From: Brasenia schreberi | Lineage: Eukaryota > Streptophyta > Magnoliopsida > Nymphaeales > Cabombaceae | DNA: 64,000 nucleotides | NCBI GenBank assembly: GCA_036023115.1 | Contig: JAYKKT010000089.1 | Coordinates: 17,788,501 to 17,852,500 of the forward strand | Reading direction: 5' to 3' | Shown: piece after piece, positions 45,581-57,671 of the stretch | Layout of the letters: every line of letters begins with the position of its first letter | How positions within the stretch are numbered: position 1 is the first letter of the stretch | Made by a program: the position numbers and the translations under genes | The notes under the pieces: generated by a model | Database searches by the model: none | What the model saw: only the letters and a program-made list of their open reading frames with translations | What the model was told of the DNA's origin: nothing

Positions 45581-46982
45581 ATGTGCTAGACTCTTCAAAA
45601 TCGTGAGAGCACATACCTCTTTTCCCTTCCCACTGGTACTTGCGTGCTTGGGGAAGGGTTCTTTGAAGATAGCTTGGGCAGGATCAGGTTCTTCAACGAC
45701 CTGGAGCCGGCCTTCTGCTATCAAGTTCTCAATTTTATTTAAGAGGGAGAAACACCGCTTTGTATCATGGCCTTTGAGCCGATGATACTTGCAAAATTTG
45801 TTTAACAATCCTCCCTTTGAAGTGACTCCCTCGGGAATCTCGGGGAGTTCAATCATACCCTGGACAAGTAGGAGGTCTAGGACCTCCGATACAGGTTGCC
45901 CTAGCGGAGTGTACTCCCGTCTTTCAAAGGGTTTTTGAAAACTTTTCTCCCTTTTATTTTCTATTTTTTCAAAATTTCTTGAAGCACTTGCCGGGCTTGG
46001 ATCCACCCGGACATTGGCGATTTTGTGGGGTTTTGCCCCTTTGTTTGTGGTGGGTAGCCCATAAGTGTTGGGCTTCTCCAAGCGAGTTTTTGAAACCGCG
46101 CTTCCTTTCCATAAGTGATCATAAATCCCTTTTTTCAAATTTGTTTCGAAAAGGGATGCTTTCTTTATCAACTTATGGAAAGTTGAGATTTTGTGAAGCG
46201 AGAGAAGGGTTTTCAACTCGTTTTTGAAATTATCCAGGATGAGCATCACTGCGCATCCTTCAGATATTGGCTCTCGCACTTGACCTAGGAGAGACCTCCA
46301 ACGAACGTATGCACGTCTTCGTTCACACTTTGTTTTGTGTCCCTCAAGGTGTTTAAAGTTGGTGTGACTTCTACGTTATATGAGAATCTCTGCATAAAGT
46401 AGTTCGCTAACTCTTCAAAGGTTGCGAACTGGCTAAGGTCGTAGGAAGCCAGCCATTTGGCAGTTGTGCCTTTGAGGGATAAAGGGAACCAATACACCCA
46501 TTTCATCAAGTCCTTCTTTTTCTTGTGGGCTCGACGAGAGAAAAGCTGCAAGTGAGACCTAGGGTCTCCCATGCCATCATACCGATGGAAGTTCGGTATT
46601 TCATCGTCACTGTCTGTTTCATAGTCCACAGGCAATAAATCAAACAGGGCGTAACTCCTTTTCTCTTTATTTTGCCCTCTCAGCAGCTGTTGTAGGGCTT
46701 TACGATCCTTGTGTGTGAAGGACTCGTGGTATTGGTTACCTTCCATTGTGGAAGTCTCTTTATGTTTATGAGGTTTTTCAAACTTTTTCTAGGTTCACCA
46801 TTTGACGAACATGAGTCCCCTGCTTCAGCCTCTTGGCTAAGAGCAGCGATCTTGGCCTCGAAATTCCTTCTCAAATCCTCAATCTCTTCTAGTTTGTTTT
46901 GCTTTTTTGAAAACCTCCTAGAGTGAGAACTTGATGCGCATGAGCCGTGGCTAGATACCTCTTGGGAGCCTGGACTCGACAT
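45575..46982 (-). pseudogene. gag of element D
   Basis: Starts at ATG 46982 (MSSPGSQEVSSHG). It includes the coiled-coil-like region (EEIEDLRRNFEAKIAALSQEAE), the capsid-like domain (KWVYWFPLSLKGTTAKWLASYDLSQF) and the CKYHRLKGHDTKRC knuckle near 45790-45750. Frames shift near 46700, near 46282 (a short deletion around the VRWRSLL segment) and near 45578. Despite these breaks the order and spacing match E and F. Confidence 0.9.
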
Positions 46983-47097
46983 GCTTCAATGCTTTTAAAA
47001 AATCCTATATATGAAATGCAACAAACAAAGTTAAAAACACTTTCTTTGAAAATTTTTCATGAGGTTTTTCTACATGAACTGACTCTGCACAAGGCCC

Positions 47098-47116
47098 AGG
47101 TCCCACTGGGCGTGCC
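47098..47116 (-). other. Primer binding site, element D
   Basis: In sense, TGGCACGCCCAGTGGGAC, six bases after the LTR end. It confirms that the LTR beginning at 47123 is D's 5' LTR. Confidence 0.85.
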
Positions 47117-47122
47117 AAATCC

Positions 47123-47405
47123 TGTAGACACGGAAAATTCTCACTTCTGGTTCTTAGGCCCGAAGTGAACCTTTTTGTGTGTCTAAGTCATTTTTATAAC
47201 AAGGGCATGCCAGCTAGCTTACTCAAGCTAGCGAAGTAAGTTTTGAAATCTGACTCTTTCGGGGTGATTGTGAGCAAGTGAGCTCTTTTCGTCGCAGACC
47301 TTCTTGAACCGATGCACAAGGGTCAGTCTGTACGCTTGGCAAAGTCTTTTTGAATAAATAACCTCTTTGAAAATACTCGAAGAGTTTGGGTGTTTGTATG
47401 GTTGA
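47123..47405 (-). mobile_element. 5' LTR of element D, U5 end only
   Basis: Begins TGTAGACACGG as written and carries the U5 hairpin and a PBS-like TGGCATGCCC (one mismatch). It is interrupted at 47406 by element E. The rest should lie beyond the far end of E, outside the window. GTTGA at 47401-47405 is the expected left target duplication of E. Confidence 0.88.
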
Positions 47406-50400
47406 TGTAAACACCCCGAAATCCCACAAACTTCTCAAACAAACCTGGTTTTGTAAAAGCAGCCCCAAAGGGCCATTTTGAGTCTGGAAACCCAGGAGCC
47501 TTCCAGGCAACCCTGTACATATGTTTTAAACTTTATATATTTCAAAAATGTATAATATGGCTTTAAAAACCTTTTAAAACACTTTTTTGAAACCCCGAAG
47601 TAGCTTGGCTTAATCCAGACAGGACCAGAAGAGCTAAAGAGAGCCCGGAACTGGAGCACATGTCGAGCACGGCACACCAACTCTCACATTGAATCCACCC
47701 CCAGGATCTCGAACGTCCAAGACCCTGTTATCATCAAAACATCACTTGAAGTCATCTCCGAAAGGCGAAAACAGAAGCAGACGATCATGTTGGTGAAGAC
47801 CCAACGCAGACGGAGTATTGATGCTGTCAGACCCCGCACAAACCGTTCGTTTCGAACACAGACTGAAGGAGTCAGAATTCAGTTTGGATCGGATCTGGAC
47901 CATATATATCCAGATCCCAATCCAAACCCATGTGTGGACTTGGATTTGGATTTGGATCTAGAGATCCAATCCAATATCCATATCCATGGCCCACATCACC
48001 TTCTCATAAATGGAGGTGGGGCCCACTTGAATTTCACGTGGGATTATGGGCATGAGAGAGAGTGGGGGAGGATAAGATTAGAGTGTGTTGTAATTAAGCT
48101 TGACTTGTGTGTCAAGTTTGGGGTTAATCATGTGGGTTAGCCTAATTGGCATGGGTTTAAGCTTGAATTAGCCAAAACCTAACCTAGGGCTGCACCAACA
48201 TGAGGTAATCAAGGTCTATGGGTCATGCAAAGGGAGCTCCTTAATCTAATCCTAACCAAAAACACCTAATCCTAGCCTTTTACCCTAATCCTGTCCTAAT
48301 CCTAGCCTAATCACCTAACCCACTTCCCTAATCCCAGCCTAATCCCAACCTAATCACCTAACCCACTTCCCTAATCCTTCCCTAAACCTAGGTTAATTTC
48401 CCTAAACCTAACCTAATCCTAGCCTAATCACCTAACCCACCTCACTAAACCTCACCCCAAAACCAACCCACCTAGCTAAACCCTAAACCTCTAAACCACC
48501 CCACCTAAACCTAGCACACAATCTACCCAAAACCCCTTGTATGAAAATATCTGGCCCTTCCCCAAAACCAGCCCACCTTACCACCACACCACCACCCCTA
48601 GACCACCTTACCACCTTCCTAATACCACCCCCAACCGACCTCTTCAGCCCTATAAACCCCCCCCCCCCAAGGGGAGGGTTTTTTTAAAAAAAGAAGAAGC
48701 TCCCTTCCCATCCGATTCCAGCCCAGCCGACTCCATCCCCCATTGCCAGCCGAACCTCCACTTGCGCCACCGCCTCCCAGTCAAGCACCTCCACCTTGCT
48801 CCACCTACTCCACCACACCCCAACCGGCCAACCACCTGTCGCCACCACTTCCTTCGGCCGAACCATCCACCTCACCTGCCCGGCTGCTCCTCTTCCATCC
48901 GCCGCCTTCCATCACCATCGGTTAGTACCCCATCCTTCACTCCACCTCTTCATCGCTCCCCCTCTACTCCCAGCCACCTACACCACCACCACATCACCCT
49001 AACAACAGCCGCCCTCCATCCTACTCATTCGGCCAAACCTCAGCCACTCCAACCACCCACCATTACCTAGACACCCTAGCTACACTCGGCCACTCCACTT
49101 AACTCCCTAAGACCTACCCATATCACCTCACCATAGTCGACCACTACCTTACCCCACACCCTAGCTAGCTCCCTTCCCATCTACAACAGCCCTAGCTACC
49201 TTAGCAACCACCACCACTGAGTCTCCCTTAGTCGGCCACTCCAACCGACTGTCACATACCCATTCGGCCGGCCACCCTCCAGCCACATACCTCCCTTAGA
49301 CACTCCCTTAGACACTCCCTTAGGCTCCCATTTAGTGTCACATTTCCTAACACTACACCCTCCCTTAGTGACCCTACTTAGTCACTTTAGCCCAACGCAC
49401 AAAGCCAGCCCATTCCTAGCAGCCGGCCATCTTCAAGGCTCCCCTTCCGCACACCATTTCCATCCGGCCAACAGCCCCCTTTGCAGTTCAACTCTGCGGA
49501 GCTCCCTCTTGCAGCCCAAGGCGAAGGCCAAGCCTACACTCAAGCAAGGAATCTTCGGACCAGCTATAAGTAAGTGCCTAACTCGGTCCTTAGTTGTATA
49601 CTTGCTTAAAATTTAATTCGATACGGGGTTGTAATAACGGAGCATAGTCTCCCCCCGCTTGTAATAACGTGGCTTGGCACACCCACACACACGTGCAATC
49701 TCTTAGTCGTGCACGATTTTGAACACACACGGGCCTAATCAGCCCCTAAGATATAAATATATATATATACTTTAACTTGCATAGGGTTTTACTTAAGTTG
49801 GGTGTGTTATCTTTCAATTCAAGCACTCACACACATTGAGCCTTCGCTCTTATTTGAAAGACCCAAGTAAGGGCTGTGTTATACTATTTGGGTTTTCTTT
49901 CATGTCGTGTGTGTAAGTCTTTCAATTCAAGCACTCACACACATTGATCATTCGCTCTTATTTGCAAGACCCAAGTAAGGGCCCATATATACCTTATATA
50001 CATATCTCCCTTCGGCATTTACATTACAAGTCATTTCCCTTCGGTCATTTCCCTTCGATCATTTCCCTTCGGCATTGTCTTTACATTTGGGTTTTCCCTT
50101 TGGAGTAGCGTGTACCACGAGGTAGGACACATATTGCATCAAAGCAAGCCCCGTACTCCCGAGTGTTCATAACACACACCTAGGTGGCCCATAAAGGGAT
50201 AAAAAGAAAGACTTAGGCATGTGCAAATCCACGTGATCTAAAATCTGCAATCGCATTAAAAAGACCCGAATCAAAACACCTCGAACCGCTCTCGTAGGCT
50301 TTTCCTACCCTAAACTCGATTTTTAAAGCGTACAGACTGACCCTTGCGCATCGGTGCAAGAAGGTCTGCGACGACAAGAGCTCACTTGCTCACAGTCGCC

Positions 50401-50548
50401 ATGTTAGAAGTTAGGTTAAAATATATCTTTGCTAGCTTAGGTAAGCTAGCTGGCACGCCCTGTTTATACAAATAGGACTTAGACACACGAAAGGATCCAC
50501 TCCAGGCCCCCAGAAGCCAAGGGAGGCGGGGATTTTCCTGCATCTACA
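47406..50548 (+). mobile_element. 5' LTR of element E
   Basis: 3143 bp, TGTAAACACC to CATCTACA, followed by a PBS, so it is a 5' LTR. U3 has GGATTT/ATCC-rich DNA (47890-47990) and TTAGG-type repeats (48180-48480). TATAAA is at 48651-48656 and the donor-like GTAAGT at 49570-49575. The minisatellite is down to two units (49810-49990), and PBS-like TGGCACGCCC is at 50451-50460. No gene is present. Confidence 0.95.
48651..48690 (+). promoter_or_regulatory. TATA box and C-run/G-run of element E
   Basis: TATAAA is followed at once by about twelve C, then AAGGGGAGGG, which can fold back on the C-run. This is the only canonical TATA in the expected U3/R position, about 0.9 kb before the donor-like site. 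Confidence 0.6.
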
Positions 50549-50553
50549 GAGAT

Positions 50554-50571
50554 TGGCACGCCCGGTGGGAT
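50554..50571 (+). other. Primer binding site, element E
   Basis: TGGCACGCCCGGTGGGATG, five bases after the LTR end. It primes minus-strand DNA synthesis from a tRNA I could not assign. Confidence 0.87.
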
Positions 50572-50639
50572 GTGAGTCTTTCAAAAATCGAGTTAGCCTA
50601 GAAGCTTGCGAAATTTTTTTCAAAGAGGTGTCGTTTTAA

Positions 50640-50664
50640 CCTTGTTTTCTTTGCTTGTACTTAG
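50640..50664 (+). promoter_or_regulatory. Splice-acceptor-like site before gag of E
   Basis: CTTGTTTTCTTTGCTTGTACTTAG is a pyrimidine-rich tract ending in AG, 26 bases before the gag ATG (50691). Paired with GTAAGT at 49570 it would give a 1095-bp leader intron that removes the U5 tail and the PBS. Confidence 0.5.
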
Positions 50665-50690
50665 GAAATTTTGGAAAAAGCTTGAAAAGC

Positions 50691-51544
50691 ATGTCAAAAT
50701 CCAATCCAAGTGAAGTGTCGAGCCAAGGCCCATGCACATCAAGTTCTCACTCTAGGAGGATTTTCAAAAACAAGATCACACTAGATGAAATCGAGGACCT
50801 GAGAAGGGAATTTGAGGCCAAAATCGATGCTCTCAGCCAAGAGGCTGAAGTAGGCGATTCGTGTTCATCAAACGGTGAACAAAGGCCTAAGAAAAAATCT
50901 GAAAAACCTCGCAAGCACAAAGAGGCCTCCATAATAGAAGGCAACCAATACCACGAGTCCTTCACACAAAAGGACCGTAAAGCCCTACAGCAGTTGCTGA
51001 AAGGGCAAAATAAAGAGAAAAGAAGCTACACCTTGTTTGATTTCCTTCCTATGGATTACGAAATAGACAGTGACGATGAAATACCGAACTTCCATCGGTA
51101 TGATGGCATGGGAGACCCTAGGTCTCACTTGCAGCATTTCTCGCGTCGAGCCCATAAAAAGAAAAAGGACTCGATGAAATGGGTGTATTGGTTCCCTTTA
51201 TCCCTTAAAGGCACAGTTGCCAAATGGCTGGCTTCCTACGACTTAAGCCAGTTCGCTACTTTCAAAGAGTTAGCGAACTGCTTCATGCAAAGATTTGCAC
51301 ACAACGTAGAAGTCACGCCGACTCTGAATACCTTAAGGGATACAAAGCAAGGCATGAACGAAGACGTGCATGCCTTCATTATACGATGGAGGTCACTTTT
51401 GGGCCATGTGCGAGAGCCCATATACGAAGGATGCGCAGTAATGCTCATCCTGGATAACTTTAAAAGCGAGTTAAAAACCCTTCTCTCGCTCCATGAGATC
51501 TCAACTTTCCATAAGTTGATCAAAAAGGCATCCCTTTTCGAAAC
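50691..51544 (+). pseudogene. gag of element E, N-terminal part
   Basis: ATG at 50691 was chosen because MSKSNPSEVSS aligns with the starts of D, B and F; the upstream TTG is in the leader. The coiled-coil-like DEIEDLRREFEAKIDALSQEAE is at about residues 30-50 and a lysine-rich stretch follows. The capsid-like domain (KWVYWFPLSLKG ... IIRWRSLLGHVREP) is at about 51179-51420. The frame is open until it is interrupted by a solo LTR at KKASLFET. Confidence 0.93.
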
Positions 51545-54437
51545 TGTAAACACCCCGAATTTTCCAAAAATCAAAAACTCTAAAAAATGCAAAAAAGCTC
51601 GTTTGAGCCAAAACGACAACCTATTTTAAAATGTGAAAACAGGTACAAAAGGCAAAAGAAAAGCCCAAGCAAGAAGAGGATTCGAGCCTAGAATTTCAGA
51701 AGCCACCCCCTGTTCAAAAACGGAAGAAAAAAGAGCCCGTTTGGAGAAAAGCCCGACAGAAGGGTAAAAATGTAATTTGGGTCAAAGAAAAAGCACAAAG
51801 CAGCTCCAAAATGCAGAAAGAAGCCCAGTACCTGAGGAAGTCGACAGAAATCTGAGACACGTCCCGTCAGAATGAAGAACGGAATCCGTGCGGCAATCTG
51901 AGTTCGATATCAATAGGAACCGGCCAAAAACCAAAACGGCGGACCGAAACAAACGTCGAAAAAGTCCTGAAAAGCAGAACACCGGTTGGAAGAAAGACTT
52001 GGGGAAGACCCAGGCCAGAGTTGGGCATCCGATGAATCGAAGCCCGCTCGAAACCGACGGTGAAAAGCACCAGAAAGGACCAAAAAACCAAGGAGCAGAA
52101 GAAAAATTTGGATTGGGTCTGAACCCAAAAATATCCAGATCCAGATCCAAATTGTGTTTGGATTGGATATGGATCTCAAAAATCCAAGATTCGAGATCCA
52201 AACCCAAATAAATATTTAGACTGGATTTGGATCTCAAAATATCCGAGATCCGCGATCCAGATCCACATTGAGTTTGGATTGGATCCGGATAGCCAGACCC
52301 AAATCCAAGACCCAAGATCCACATAAGAAACCTATAAAAGGACGTGAGGGGCTGGTGGAAAGGGGCTGCAAATTTTTTTTTTTTTTCACGCCTCTTTGCT
52401 TGGGTAGGAGAGAGAGAGAGAGGGAAAAGTCAACAAAGGGGCCTACTTTCCCCCTTTGCTTTTTGTAATAGGTGGGCTGGTTTTGTAAGCCAAGAAGCTT
52501 CACCATTTCACGCCAAAGAAGCTTGCTGCAGCTCATGTGGATCCGGCAGCCATGGATGGCCCACTTGGTGTGAAGAGAAGGTGCATGGAGATCACCCAAA
52601 CCGTGGCCAAGGTGAGTCCCTAGAACCCATCAAAGCCATTCTATCTTTTGCCCCTCTAAAACCACCTAACTATCTTGAGAAAACCCAACAAGGTTCGACC
52701 AAACACATGCTGGCCGAATTTTGCAAAACTACATAGACTCTACCCAAAAACCGTCCCACCCAAACCCATACCAAGCTCGGCCAATAGCTGGCCGAGCTCA
52801 CCCTAGGTCGGTCCTAGTGAGTCCCTAATACCAAACTAAATCAAACCCACATTGCCCTAGCTCGGCCACCCTTGGCCGAGCCATTCCCTTTAGCCATTTC
52901 ATCCCAAAATCTCAACCTAAACTAAACCCAAGCCGCCCAGCTCGGCCACCCTTGGCCGAGCCATTTCTTTTAGCAACCTCACCCCAAGGCCTAACCTAGA
53001 CTAACCCTAAGACTTGTCCAGCTTGGCCACCCTTGGCTGAGCCTTTCCTTTAGGACTCACCCTAGGACTATCTCCAAAACATCAAACAAGCTCGGCCACC
53101 ACTTGGCCAAGCATTCCTTTAGGACCCTTCCTAAATCCACACTAGGATCCGCACCAAACTCGAACCTTAGCTGATCATCCATCACCTTAGGACTTAGACT
53201 CAAACCTACCTAAGCCCCTCACCTTAGATCCCCTACACCTTGCCTTAGGCTCGATCGAATCTCACCCAAAACTCCACGCATCGGATCGGTTCGCAGCGAG
53301 AGGACCATCCATCGGTTATATCCAAGGTCGGATCCCACTGATAAAGGAAGTCCAAGCAGGCGACGTGTAAGTGCTCGAACTTGGCTCTCTTACATTACTT
53401 TAAACATAATTCAATTCGATATGGGGTTGTAATAACGGAGCTTGTCTCCCCCCGGATGTAATATATGTGTTTGATGCAAAATACACACACGTACACTCGA
53501 GCCTTTCCGCTCTTATCTGCACACTTTTGCACACAAACGGGCGTCAACAGCCCATAGGATATAGCCCTATTTATATACATTCAGCTTGGGTTTAAGGTTC
53601 AAGTCGTTTGAGTTGTCTTTCATTTTATACACTCAAAGCACTCACTCACATTGAGCCTTTCCGCTCTTACGTATATATACGTATTTCCCTTCCAGCTGGG
53701 TTTTAAATTCAAGTTGCGTGAGTTGCCTTTCAATTTATACACTCAAAGCACTCACGCCACAATTGAGCCTTCTCGCTCTTATATATATCTATATCTCCCT
53801 TCTGCTGCGTTTTATGGTTCAGTTGCGTGGGTTGCATTTCAATTTATCCACAACACCCACGAACACATTGAGCCTTTCCGCTCTTAAGATATAGATATAT
53901 TTAAATTTCTGCAATTTATATTCAAGTCGTGTGAGTTGCATTCAATTTGGGTTTTCCCTTCTGTTAAGTCTTTAAATTTCGGGTTTTACATTCAGTTGTG
54001 TGAGTTGCATTGCATACTCGCCATACTCGAGCTAGAGTACATACCTGCATCAAATAAAACCCGAACAAATTGTGCAAACACGCCTAAGTGGTTGAAACTG
54101 AAAGACTTAGGGTCGCCCAAAGCCCAATAAAAGCAAAAACTCGCCAAGTGCATGATTTCCAAAGTTTTAAACACCTGATCATTCAAAAATCGAATTTGAG
54201 TTTAACTTGTTCAAACAAAGTCTCTAAGCGTACAGACTGACCCTTGCTCGTCGGTGCAAGAAGGTCTGCGACGTAAAGATCCCACTTGCCTACAATCGCC
54301 TTTCAAAAGTCAGATATTTCAAAAACTACTTCGCTAGTTTGAGTAAGCTAGCTGGCACGCCCTAAAAGCGAACGTAGATTGCGAAAAGATTTGCTCCAAG
54401 CCTAAGAACCCGGAGTCGAGGATTTTCCGTGTCTATA
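51545..54437 (+). mobile_element. Solo LTR, family B, plus strand, TSD GAAAC
   Basis: 2893 bp from TGTAAACACC to TCTATA (TCTACA with one change), flanked by GAAAC at 51540-51544 and 54438-54442. Removing it rejoins gag exactly. TATAAAAG is at 52333-52340, the palindrome array at 52700-53125, the donor-like GTAAGT at 53367-53372, the GGAG hairpin at 53423-53458 and PBS-like TGGCACGCCC at 54353-54362. No internal sequence remains. It is clearly diverged from the LTRs of element B, so it is an older or separate subfamily. No gene is present. Confidence 0.95.
52700..53125. repeat. CTCGGCCA...TGGCCGAG palindrome array in solo B LTR
   Basis: Five clear units, near 52772, 52860, 52940, 53020 and 53090, most with the form GCTCGGCCACCCTTGGCCGAG. 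In the fourth, CTTGGCCA and TGGCTGAG both changed so that the RNA stem would keep G-U pairs. Confidence 0.9.
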
Positions 54438-56458
54438 GAAACAAATTTGAGAAAAGGGACATATGATCACTTGTGGAAAGGAAGTGTCGTTTCTAAAACC
54501 CGCTTGGAAAAGCCCATCACTTATGGGCTACCTGCGATGGACAAATGGGAAAAGCCCCATAAAATCGCCAATGTCCGGGTGGATCCAGGTGTGGCAGGCA
54601 CTTCCAAAAATTTTGAAAAATTAGAAGACAAAAGGGAGCGAACCTTTCAAAAACCGGTTGAAAAATGGGAGTGCACTCCGTTGGGGCAACTTGTGTCGGA
54701 GGTCCTAGACCTCCTACTTGCCCAAGGCATGATAGAACTTCTCGAAATCCCCGAAGGAGTCACTTCCAAAGGGGGATATTTAAATCGATTTTGTAAGTAT
54801 CATCGGCTCAAAGGCCATGATACCAAACGCTGTTTCTCCCTCTTAAATAAAATTGAGAACTTGATAGTAGAGGGCCGGCTCCAGGTCACTGCGGAACCTG
54901 AGCCACCTCAAGCTATCTTCAAAGAACCCTTTCCCAAACACGCCAGTGGCAGTGGAAAAGGAAAGGAGGTATGTACCCTCACCTTTTCTAAGGAACTAGC
55001 GCAAAAACCAGAGTCTGGTCGACCCACTTGTGCGCCCATTCTTGTACTGTACAAGAAGCCCACCCAAGTCGTCATTTGGGGACCACCAAAAGTGGAATCC
55101 CTGGCAAAACCAGTTTTGAAACTCCAAGGTTCTCCTCAACTCATTCTTAGAGCCAAATTTAGCGCGAACCCTAGGCTGGTCGTGGGGGAAGTGACTAGAT
55201 CCGGGAGGATCTATCAACCCCCGCACCTACAAGGTGCTAAAAAGGTGGTCAGTGTGCCTAGCCCCTCAAAAGCATGTATCCCTGGTGTTCTGCCAAAAGC
55301 AGACAAGGATAAAGTCATCCTAAATCCTTATGACTTCGAAAACCACCTTTCAAAGATTCCTATCCACATGTCTATCCTGGAGCTTATACAAACCTCGCCT
55401 AGGCATAGACTCGTGCTAGAGAAAATTCTAGAAAGGGCCAAGGTTGATTCGAACATAAGTCCAGAATCCCTGTCTGCCCAAGTGGCCTTACTAGGAGCAA
55501 AATCGCCCATCACTTTCTCGGAAGATGATGTAGATAGACCCTACGAGTCCCACAACCAGGCCTTGCATATCGAGGTGGTTCTGAATAACCACTCTCTAGA
55601 CAGGTGCCTAGTCGATGGGGGAGGAGGGCTCAACATCCTTCCACTTCATGTGGCGTATAAAATCGGAGTCACCTTGACTTCTGTGAACCCAAGCCCCACC
55701 GTTATCACTGGATACGATGGGAATGCGTCTAGGCCTTTAGGATCCTTCGAACTCCCAATGGAAACGGGAGGGATCGCACACACGGGGGTGTTCCATGTCT
55801 TGGACATCCACCCCCATTATAACTTGTTGCTAGGAAGACCCTGGATACACAACTTGTGCGCTGTGCCATCCACCTTCCACAGGTGTGTCAAGATCCCTTT
55901 CAGGGACCAGGTCGTAGTGATCCTAGGTGAGAGTCACCCACAGCTTCAGGGGATCATAAACTCCCCTTGTTTATCGAGCTCCAGGCCCATGAGGCTAACC
56001 TGGGGCAGATTGTGATTGAGCTGCCAAGGCTCGTGTTAAACAACCCTAGGAAGGTTGTATGTGTGAAGGGGCCGCCCAAAGCAGGCCCCCTCCCGATTCT
56101 AACCCTTCTAGGACAACCCAAGCGTTCTCTATTTCCAAAGCCCCTGGACAGAAAGCCATATGAGCACAATATGGACGACAGCAAGTTCTAGGACCACGAT
56201 TTGTACTCAACCTTTTCAAAAAACAAAAAATCGTGGAACATGTTGTTGAACATGGGCTACACGCCCTACAAGAGTCTAGGGGCACAGAACCAGGGTCTCC
56301 TAGAGCCCATCCTTCCTAGGGCCAATCCAAGCCGATATGGGATCGGCTATACCCCCTGAATACCGCCAGAGCCACCCCTTGTGACCACTTGGGTCAAGGG
56401 TGCCCTGGAAACTGTCTTAGAAGAGACCTACGATTTAGATCTCCTATTCCGAGTCTAA
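54438..56458 (+). pseudogene. gag C-terminal part and protease of element E
   Basis: Resumes in frame after the second GAAAC. It has FCKYHRLKGHDTKRC (about 54789-54834), GRIYQPPHL, ILELIQTSPRHRL, VDGGGGLNILPL (about 55613-55648) and LLGRPWIH (about 55825-55850). Defects are a one-base deletion near 55979 (GCTCCAGG against GCTCCCAGG), a TAG at 56189-56191 after DDSKF (CAG in C), and a TGA near 56358. The tail ends at TAA 56456-56458, 26 bp before the RT ATG. Confidence 0.92.
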
Positions 56459-56483
56459 TCCGTAGTGTTTTTCCTTTATAGGT

Positions 56484-57671
56484 ATGACGGAAGATCCCTT
56501 TTATAAAAATACAAAAACATTTGGAAAACTTAAAATCAAAAAAATTGAAAAGGAAGAAAAACCAAAAACAATGGAAAAACAAAAACTCGAAAATAGAGTG
56601 CTTTGTATAGTTCCCAAAGTTCTTGTTTTACAAAAACCCAAAAAAATCGAGAATTTGGAAAATACCAAAAAGACTTTGTATATAGCTGCGCCTGGTAGGA
56701 CTTTGGCAAAAGAAAAGGATTTCAAAAGAAACGCCGTCTGCATAGCCAGACCAAAAATTTCGAAATCACTTGAAAATCCAAGTACAAAACCAGGTCCTTT
56801 TGAAAATCACACATCAAATTCCCTCAGGTCTATAGCCCACGAGAATGATCGAAGCCCTAAAGTGGATCCCCTTGAGGAAGATCCCACTTCTGAGCTCCCA
56901 GAATTTCATAAAATTCTCGATTTTGAGAAACCTTCCCAATTAGTAGGAGGAGATTTCATAGAGGTGAACCTAGGGGATGATTCCAATCCCAAATCCATCA
57001 AAATAGGCGCATGTCTGCATGAACCTGAAAGATTAGCATGCATTGCATTTCTACGAACCTATTTAGATGTGTTTGCATGGACGTATGAAGCCATGCTGGG
57101 CATAGACCCCAGCATTGTCGAACATCGTCTTCCCTTAGATGCGAATGTAAAACCCATAAAGCAGAAGCTTAGGAAAATACACCCGAATGTACACAGACAA
57201 GTCAAAGAGGGTTTAGAAGATCTGTTAAAACCCGGATTTATAAAACCCATTGCGTATTCTAATTGGTTATCAAACATCGTTGTAGTTCGAAAAACCAATG
57301 GGAAAATTCGAATATGCATCAATTTCAGAAACCTGAATAAAGCCACTCCAAAGGATAATTATCCTTTACCAAACATAGATTTGATAGTCGATAGTACTAC
57401 AAATCATGAAATGTTTTCGTTTATGGATGGCTATTCAGGCTATAATCAAATTAAACTAAGTCCACGAGATCAGGGTAAGACCACCTTCACAACCCCATGG
57501 GGCACGTACTGCTATACAGTCATGCCTTTTGGTTTGAAAAATGCCGGCGCAACATACCAACGAGCCATGACCACGATCTTCCATGATCAAATTCATGAGC
57601 TCGTAGAAGTGTATGTAGATGATCTCTTGGCGAAATCCAAACCCCGATGCACCCATATCGAAAGTTTATAA
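56484..57671 (+). CDS. Reverse transcriptase of element E (truncated by TAA)
   Basis: ATG 56484 directly follows the acceptor-like TTTTCCTTTATAG. The lysine-rich linker, YLDVFAWTYEAMLGID, NGKIRICINFRNLNKATPKDN, FSFMDGYSGYNQIKLSP, MPFGLKNAGATYQRAM and the catalytic YVDD (57612-57623) are all present in one frame of 395 codons. The frame stops at a TAA (57669-57671) where C has CAA, before the thumb and RNase H. All RT catalytic motifs are intact, but the protein would lack RNase H and integrase. Confidence 0.92.
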   Translation: MTEDPFYKNTKTFGKLKIKKIEKEEKPKTMEKQKLENRVLCIVPKVLVLQKPKKIENLENTKKTLYIAAPGRTLAKEKDFKRNAVCIARPKISKSLENPSTKPGPFENHTSNSLRSIAHENDRSPKVDPLEEDPTSELPEFHKILDFEKPSQLVGGDFIEVNLGDDSNPKSIKIGACLHEPERLACIAFLRTYLDVFAWTYEAMLGIDPSIVEHRLPLDANVKPIKQKLRKIHPNVHRQVKEGLEDLLKPGFIKPIAYSNWLSNIVVVRKTNGKIRICINFRNLNKATPKDNYPLPNIDLIVDSTTNHEMFSFMDGYSGYNQIKLSPRDQGKTTFTTPWGTYCYTVMPFGLKNAGATYQRAMTTIFHDQIHELVEVYVDDLLAKSKPRCTHIESL

